NCBI RefSeq assembly: GCF_000428485.1
Contig: NZ_AUAA01000007.1
Span: forward strand, 61,900 to 125,899
DNA: 64,000 nucleotides
Direction of reading: 5' to 3'
DNA from: Epilithonimonas tenax DSM 16811
GTDB taxonomy: Bacteria > Bacteroidota > Bacteroidia > Flavobacteriales > Weeksellaceae
Shown here: in pieces, positions 57,644 to 64,000 of the stretch
Position numbering within the stretch: position 1 is the stretch's first letter
Layout of the letters: every line of letters begins with the position of its first letter
The notes under the pieces: generated by a model
Told to the model about the DNA's origin: nothing
Seen by the model: the letters and a program-made list of their open reading frames with translations, nothing else
Databases searched by the model: none
Made by a program: the position numbers and the translations under genes

Positions 57644-59197
57644 ATGAAAAAGATATTTTTATCAGGTATAGCAGCTTCTCTATTATTCGCTGTAAGCTGT
57701 AAAACAGATTTCGACAACGATACGCAAGATGTTGTAGTAACATCCGGCGATGCCAATTTCTCCAAATATATTGCTTTAGGAAACTCTTTGACATCAGGAT
57801 ACCGAGACGGGACCTTATACTCCAGCGGACAGAATGAGTCTTACCCTTCTATGATTGCACAACAAATGAAATTAGCTGGTGGCGGAGAATTTTCTCAGCC
57901 AATGATGCCTAATGACATCGGTGGATTTATGGGAATTCCGGGATTTGGAGGTAGATATAATCTTCTGCTTGTAGATAAGAAAGATTACACAGGAACCGTA
58001 ACAAGCCAGTCATTATCGCCAGTACAGTTACCCGCTGCTGCAAACCTAGACGTCATTGGCGGAGCTGGAAAATATTTTGGCAATATGGGCGTTCCAGGAG
58101 CCAAATCTTTCCACCTGATTACACCTGGCTACGGAAGCATGTCTAACTTATCCATTGGCGCAGCAAATCCTTATTTTGTAAGATTTGCCACTTCTGCTAC
58201 AACTACGGTTTTGGCCGATGCAATGGCACAGTCTCCCACATTTTTCTCACTTTGGATTGGTGCAAATGATGTGTTATCGTACTCTACAAATGGCGGAACC
58301 AATTCGCAAACCGTAGGAAATGTAACAACATACACCCAAGCTACCGATCAAAAAGACAATCCAAATCCAGCAACCTACAAATCAAATGATATTTCTGATC
58401 CAGCTTTGGTAGGAAATTCTATAAAAGCAGTCTTGGACGGATTAAAAAGTAAAGGAGCTACAAAAGGTGTAATCGCTAATATTCCTTACGTAACTTCAAT
58501 ACCTTATTTTACAACAGTTCCTTACAATCCGGTTCCACTTGCTGCTGCCTCTGCCGCAGCTATTAATGCCAACTTTGCCCAGCTTAATGCTGCACTCACC
58601 AGTCTTGGGCAGGCCAAAAGGTTCGCAACGTTAAGTAGTTCAGCCAACAACCCTGTTCTTATAATAGATAAAAGCCTAGCAGACATCTCGGCTTATCTTC
58701 CCGAAGCTTCTAAAATGTACGGACAAGCAAGACATGCAACTGCAGAAGATTTAATATTACTACCTGCATCCGGAATTATTGGTATAGACCCTACAACAGG
58801 ATTACCGCCAAGTCCAACTTCCCAAAAAATCAACGGCGTTACAATTCCTTTGGCTGACCAATTGGTTTTAACAAAAACCGAAGCCGCCAAAGTAAAAACA
58901 GCTACAGATGCTTACAACCTACAAATTGCTAATCTTGCAACAGCTTATGGATTAGCTTTTGTCAACGCAAATGCAAAAATGGCTGAATTAAATTCAAATT
59001 CTGGGATACAATTTGATGGCGTAAAGTACACTGCAAAATTTGTTACAGGAGGAACTTTTTCTCTAGATGGAGTTCATCCACTAGGAAGAGGCTATGCAAT
59101 TATTGCCAACGAATTTTTGAAAGCAATCAACTCAAAATACAAATCCAATCTTCCTATGGTCAACCCAAACTCCTATTCTGGCGTGAAGTTTCCTTAA
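57644..59197 (+). CDS. SGNH/GDSL-type hydrolase lipoprotein
   Basis: 517 residues; lipoprotein signal ASLLFAVSCKTDFDND with Cys ~19. Block I GNSLTSGYRDG holds the catalytic Ser (near 48; GNSL rather than GDSL), block III LWIGANDVLSY the Gly and Asn, and block V LDGVHPLGRGY the Asp and His. A long insertion between block III and V includes Ala-rich and Pro-rich segments. It is an esterase/lipase at the cell surface or periplasm; with the FadL-type gene 19 bases upstream, a fatty-acyl ester scavenging pair is plausible. Confidence 0.92.
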   Translation: MKKIFLSGIAASLLFAVSCKTDFDNDTQDVVVTSGDANFSKYIALGNSLTSGYRDGTLYSSGQNESYPSMIAQQMKLAGGGEFSQPMMPNDIGGFMGIPGFGGRYNLLLVDKKDYTGTVTSQSLSPVQLPAAANLDVIGGAGKYFGNMGVPGAKSFHLITPGYGSMSNLSIGAANPYFVRFATSATTTVLADAMAQSPTFFSLWIGANDVLSYSTNGGTNSQTVGNVTTYTQATDQKDNPNPATYKSNDISDPALVGNSIKAVLDGLKSKGATKGVIANIPYVTSIPYFTTVPYNPVPLAAASAAAINANFAQLNAALTSLGQAKRFATLSSSANNPVLIIDKSLADISAYLPEASKMYGQARHATAEDLILLPASGIIGIDPTTGLPPSPTSQKINGVTIPLADQLVLTKTEAAKVKTATDAYNLQIANLATAYGLAFVNANAKMAELNSNSGIQFDGVKYTAKFVTGGTFSLDGVHPLGRGYAIIANEFLKAINSKYKSNLPMVNPNSYSGVKFP

Positions 59198-59220
59198 TCA
59201 AAGATTGTCAATCAACAAAA

Positions 59221-59257
59221 AGCCGTCTTGTTACCAATAGCAAGGCGGCTTTTTTTA
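59221..59257 (+). terminator. Rho-independent terminator after the SGNH hydrolase
   Basis: AGCCGTCTTG (59221-59230), loop TTACCAATAG, CAAGGCGGCT (59241-59250), then T to 59257. A 10-bp stem with one G-U pair. Confidence 0.9.
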
Positions 59258-59307
59258 TTTGATTTAATAAAATTTCCGAGTTATAAAATTTTGATTATTT
59301 TTACAGT

Positions 59308-59733
59308 ATGCTTTCAAAAAGAGTCAAATACGCCATCAAAACTTTGCTTTTCCTAAACAGGAACGACAACTCCTCATTATTTTCTGCAAAAAAAATATCA
59401 GAGAACGAACGTATCCCGCTCAAATTCCTTGAACAGATCCTTCGTGAGCTCAAGCAGAACAAAATTCTTAAAAGCGAAAGAGGTGCAGAAGGCGGCTACA
59501 CATTCATGAAAGACCCAGCCGACATCAAAGTTTTGGACGTCATCCGGATTGTAGATGGGCCAGTGGCCATGCTGCCTTGTGCATCGCTGAACTTTTATGA
59601 GAAATGCGCAGACTGCACAGATGAAGGCACTTGCAGCATTAGAAAGTTACTGATCACCGTGCGTGACAATATGTTGCCGTTACTGGACACCAGCATCGCA
59701 GATATGACAAAATCTGAGAATTTACCCATATAA
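59308..59733 (+). CDS. Rrf2-family transcriptional regulator
   Basis: 141 residues. N-terminal winged helix: MLSKRVKYAIKTLLFL, KISENERIPLKFLEQILREL, and LKSERGAEGGYTFMKDP. The regulatory loop has cysteines at 91, 100, 103 and 109 (PCASLNFYEKCADCTDEGTC), one more than the three-cysteine IscR-type Fe-S site. It may sense redox, Fe-S or sulfur status. The target is not evident; the next gene starts 49 bases later. Confidence 0.9.
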   Translation: MLSKRVKYAIKTLLFLNRNDNSSLFSAKKISENERIPLKFLEQILRELKQNKILKSERGAEGGYTFMKDPADIKVLDVIRIVDGPVAMLPCASLNFYEKCADCTDEGTCSIRKLLITVRDNMLPLLDTSIADMTKSENLPI

Positions 59734-59782
59734 TATGCCATCCCGAATCGTAAACACTTAAAACTTTAAAACCCATATACCC

Positions 59783-60352
59783 ATGAAAAAAAACTTTACG
59801 CTTTTTGCCTGGATTATTCTTGGCATCACAGGAATGTATGCGCAAACTGAAAATCCCACATCCACTTCCGAACGAAAAAACGATGTGATGATCAGCCCCA
59901 TCGAACTAATCGCATCACCTCTTCTTAACATTTCATACGAAAGACTGATTTCCGAAAATTCCGGAGTCGGCGTCAATGGGATGTTTTATTTTAGAGATAA
60001 TAAGGATGTTTATGATTCTCGATTTTCACAAATCTCACCCTATTACAGAATGTATTTTGGGAAAAAATATGCAGCCGGATTTTTTGTAGAAGGTTTCGTA
60101 CCAATTACAAACACAACGGATTACTATTCTACTTACACGGATCAGCCACCATACTATTATTCCAATGAAGAAAGAAGAACAACTGTCGGAATCGGCGTTG
60201 GACTAGGTAGCAAGTGGATCACACGAAACAATATCATTTTTGAAATTAGTGGTGGTATCGCAAGAAGATTTGGAAGCCATAAAGACAATTACTACTACGA
60301 TAGCGATCATCTGACCGGAAAAGGAATGCTGGGCATTGGATATCGATTCTAG
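59783..60352 (+). CDS. Small outer-membrane beta-barrel protein (DUF3575-like)
   Basis: 189 residues, signal peptide ~1-20 (FAWIILGITGMYAQT). The mature protein alternates short strands, with MISPIELIASPLLNISYERL near 36, SPYYRMYFGKKYAAGFFVEG near 88 and a terminal GMLGIGYRF ending in Phe, as in outer-membrane barrels. A Tyr-rich loop (PPYYYSNEERR) lies in the middle. I recall DUF3575 for similar proteins. No function known. A hairpin follows before tadA. Confidence 0.7.
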   Translation: MKKNFTLFAWIILGITGMYAQTENPTSTSERKNDVMISPIELIASPLLNISYERLISENSGVGVNGMFYFRDNKDVYDSRFSQISPYYRMYFGKKYAAGFFVEGFVPITNTTDYYSTYTDQPPYYYSNEERRTTVGIGVGLGSKWITRNNIIFEISGGIARRFGSHKDNYYYDSDHLTGKGMLGIGYRF

Positions 60353-60380
60353 AACTTGGACTTTATCATGAATGAATAAA

Positions 60381-60409
60381 AAAGTTTAGTTTTGCGCTAA
60401 ACTTTTTGT
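60381..60409 (+). terminator. Hairpin between the small barrel gene and tadA
   Basis: AAAGTTTAG (60381-60389), loop TTTTGCG, CTAAACTTT (60397-60405), then TT. A perfect 9-bp stem, AT-rich and with a short T run. It also contains TAGTTTTG (60387-60394), a -7-like box followed by C, only 15 bases before the tadA ATG, so termination and promoter function may overlap. Confidence 0.55.
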
Positions 60410-60844
60410 GTGATGTTTACCGACGACTATTTTATGAAAATGGCTTTTCAGGAAGCTGAATTGGCTCTCGAAAAAGACGAAGTCCCAATTGGCTGTGTGA
60501 TCATCTCAAATAACAGAGTGATTGCCAGATCGCATAACCTTACAGAAACACTGATTGATGTGACAGCTCACGCAGAAATGCAGGCCATCACCTCTGCGGC
60601 CAACTACCTTGGTGGGAAATATCTTCAGAACTGCACCTTATATGTCACATTGGAACCTTGCGTAATGTGTGCGGGCGCACTCAACTGGTCTCAAATTACA
60701 AAAGTCGTGATTGGTGCTAGAGATGAACAACGAGGTTTTATCAATAAAGGATTAACACTCCACCCAAAAACGGAAATCGTCACCGGAATTATGGAAAACG
60801 AATGCTCACAAATCGTGAAAAATTTTTTCAAAAATAAAAGATAG
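60410..60844 (+). CDS. tadA: tRNA-specific adenosine deaminase
   Basis: 144 residues. The zinc site is HAEMQAI (His54, Glu56 as general acid) and PCVMCAGAL (Cys84, Cys87). VPIGCVIISNN and IGARDEQRGFINKG are TadA-specific. It converts A34 to inosine in tRNA-Arg(ACG). ATG 60413 is an equally possible start. It abuts the convergent coaX gene (stops at 60844 and 60845). Confidence 0.93.
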   Translation: MMFTDDYFMKMAFQEAELALEKDEVPIGCVIISNNRVIARSHNLTETLIDVTAHAEMQAITSAANYLGGKYLQNCTLYVTLEPCVMCAGALNWSQITKVVIGARDEQRGFINKGLTLHPKTEIVTGIMENECSQIVKNFFKNKR

Positions 60845-61603
60845 TTACAAATCTTTACCAAGAAAATAAAGGCCTTTCAAAGTATGCAGCCTGTCACCAA
60901 TATTGATCTTGTCTGTCAACGGTTTATACACATGGCTCACGCCTCCGGTTGCGACTACGAAACACCTATCCTGCACCTCATCATTGATCCTGTCTATAAA
61001 ACCTTCGACCATTCCCAGGTAACCATAAACCATTCCGCTTTGCATACAGGTGACGGTATCCAAACCTAAAACGGTTTTGGGTTTTACCAATTCAATTTCC
61101 GGAAGCTGGGCCGTGTCGTGGATCAAACTGTTGAGTGAAGTGATAATTCCCGGAGCGATGATAACGCCCAAAGTTTCGCCATTTTCATCAAGACAACTTG
61201 CGGTAAGTGCCGTTCCGAAATCAATAATAATTTTCTTTTTTCCTGGATACAGATTATGAGCTGCCACAAGGTTGGCGTAGATATCTGTCCCCATTTGCTT
61301 TGACTTTGGAATCACTTCGGATGGCGTATTCCTGTCAACAATGATTGGCGCTTTGCCGTGAATTTTCTTGATACCGCTGCTCACCACTTTTGTCAACTGA
61401 GGAACAACTGATCCAATAATTACTTTATCAATTTTATCAATATCAATTTTATAGGTCTGATACAGCATCAAAATCTGAACATACAGTTCGTCTGTCGTTT
61501 TGTATGGTTTTGTATTGATGACCCACGAGATATCACAATTGTCCTCATCAAACAATCCGAAACGGATATTGGTATTGCCTATGTTGATTACGATACTGTT
61601 CAT
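60845..61603 (-). CDS. coaX: Type III pantothenate kinase
   Basis: 252 residues. NIGNTNIRFGLFDED is the P-loop-like ATP motif of the acetate/sugar kinase fold. GTDIYANLVAAHNLYP near 104 and IIDFGTALTASCLDENGE near 124 carry the pantothenate-binding and catalytic Asp. GVIIAPGIITSLNSLIHDTAQLPEI and FVVATGGVSHVY complete the family. First step of CoA synthesis. Its ATG directly follows the stop of the decayed XRE gene (61603/61604), so an intact ancestor could have been cotranscribed. Confidence 0.95.
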   Translation of the reverse strand: MNSIVINIGNTNIRFGLFDEDNCDISWVINTKPYKTTDELYVQILMLYQTYKIDIDKIDKVIIGSVVPQLTKVVSSGIKKIHGKAPIIVDRNTPSEVIPKSKQMGTDIYANLVAAHNLYPGKKKIIIDFGTALTASCLDENGETLGVIIAPGIITSLNSLIHDTAQLPEIELVKPKTVLGLDTVTCMQSGMVYGYLGMVEGFIDRINDEVQDRCFVVATGGVSHVYKPLTDKINIGDRLHTLKGLYFLGKDL

Positions 61604-61900
61604 TTACTTCTGCTTACTTTTTAGGTCTTCCACTTCTTTTTTCGGTTCTTCAATTTGCTTCTCGTAATTAGCAATTCATTTTTTTGTGACTTCTGAAAAT
61701 TCATTAAAAACATTATCATTAAATCCTTGAAATCCAGTAGCATTATCTTTATTTTTCCTGATTAATTTTTTTTGCGATGCCGTATCTACAAGATCATTAA
61801 GTCTTTGGTTTCGCCGGTTTCTATCTTTCGGTAAGCAGAAACACTGAGATCCAAATCGTGCGCAATATTTTCGTAAGAAAAGACTTTTCTGTGCCTGATC
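61604..61900 (-). pseudogene. Decayed XRE-type regulator of the second toxin locus
   Basis: On the minus strand YENIAHDLDLSVSAYRKIET (about 61877-61808) is a clear HTH with the SAYRKIE recognition-helix pattern. A frameshift then puts RLNDLVDTASQKK and NATGFQGFNDNVFNEFSEVTKK in another frame. A TGA at 61678-61676 interrupts, and the same frame continues IANYEKQIEEPKKEVEDLKS to a TAA at 61606-61604. At least one frameshift and one nonsense codon, so it is dead. It takes the same place relative to the toxin scaffold as the intact XRE gene at 32939. Confidence 0.7.
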
Positions 61901-62042
61901 TCCGATTTTTTTTGACGATCTTTTCCAAAATACTAAAATTGATTTCTGTAAAAATAATAATTTTCCCGCAAAAGCAACATTGTTAATTGCATTTTTATTA
62001 TAGTATTGTAAAATAATTTTAACTTTAAAAACAAAAAAAATG

Positions 62043-64000
<1,958 letters not shown>

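Overview
This window looks like chromosome from a Chryseobacterium-type flavobacterium (Weeksellaceae, Bacteroidota). The evidence is a low-GC composition, promoters of the form TTTG-N19-TAnnTTTG, an S46 dipeptidyl peptidase, the gliding lipoprotein GldH beside a RicT/PSP1 protein, a complete alternative complex III operon, TonB-type energy transducers with the LDD-IFE--KAYGAYE N-terminus, and DUF6705 lipoproteins. The genus call is inference from gene content; no 16S rRNA gene is present. No CRISPR array, rRNA gene or replication origin was seen.

Layout. 1-3.3 kb: tetrapyrrole cluster hemA(partial)-hemC-hemD-hemE, with two intergenic palindromic elements. 3.5-9.8 kb: YkgJ-type cysteine-cluster protein, KirBac-like K+ channel, divergent truncated haemoglobin, a small membrane protein and a three-gene envelope operon of unknown function. 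9.9-14.9 kb: AlkD-type DNA glycosylase, CAT-like acetyltransferase, CPA1 antiporter, HflX, an OsmC-type peroxidase and a META-domain lipoprotein. 15-23.3 kb: S46 peptidase (DPP7-like), Ca2+/H+ antiporter, GNAT, GyrI-like protein, Bcp peroxiredoxin, a Nth without Fe-S cysteines, DinB protein, an HPP gene broken by one nonsense codon, and a DUF885 lipoprotein. 23.5-28.7 kb: a TonB-ExbB-TonB group, an EEP hydrolase, folC and three valine tRNAs. 28.9-33.3 kb: VanZ, two glycosyltransferases, SufE, PepT and an XRE regulator.

The most unusual material is a pair of related toxin loci at 33.3-36.9 kb and 61.6-64.0 kb. Each has a divergent XRE-type regulator, intact in the first locus and decayed in the second. 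Each also has a lipoprotein scaffold gene sharing 65 identical bases near its lipobox. The second copy continues through a Gly/Asn/Asp-rich linker into a C-terminal domain that reads as a Tae4-type peptidoglycan amidase (Cys, His and a CxxxC pair). It carries two compensating frameshifts and abuts an IS3-family transposase. The first copy has an in-frame stop and no toxin tip. Behind it lie two displaced toxin C-terminal cassettes, each beginning in a conserved junction with a 38-nt sequence identical at all three toxin sites. They are interleaved with two DUF6705 lipoproteins and one secreted protein as candidate immunity genes. I read this as a polymorphic-toxin system with orphan C-terminal cassettes, in visible decay.

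The rest is core metabolism and envelope: HMG-CoA lyase-like protein, an OsmC homologue lacking both cysteines, a DUF59 Fe-S maturation protein and a DEDDy exonuclease (37-39.5 kb); actABCDEF on the minus strand (39.6-48 kb); SPOR protein, polytopic membrane protein, SelO, PBP1a, GldH and RicT (48-56 kb); FadL-type porin, SGNH-hydrolase lipoprotein, Rrf2 regulator, small outer-membrane protein, TadA and CoaX (56.4-61.6 kb).
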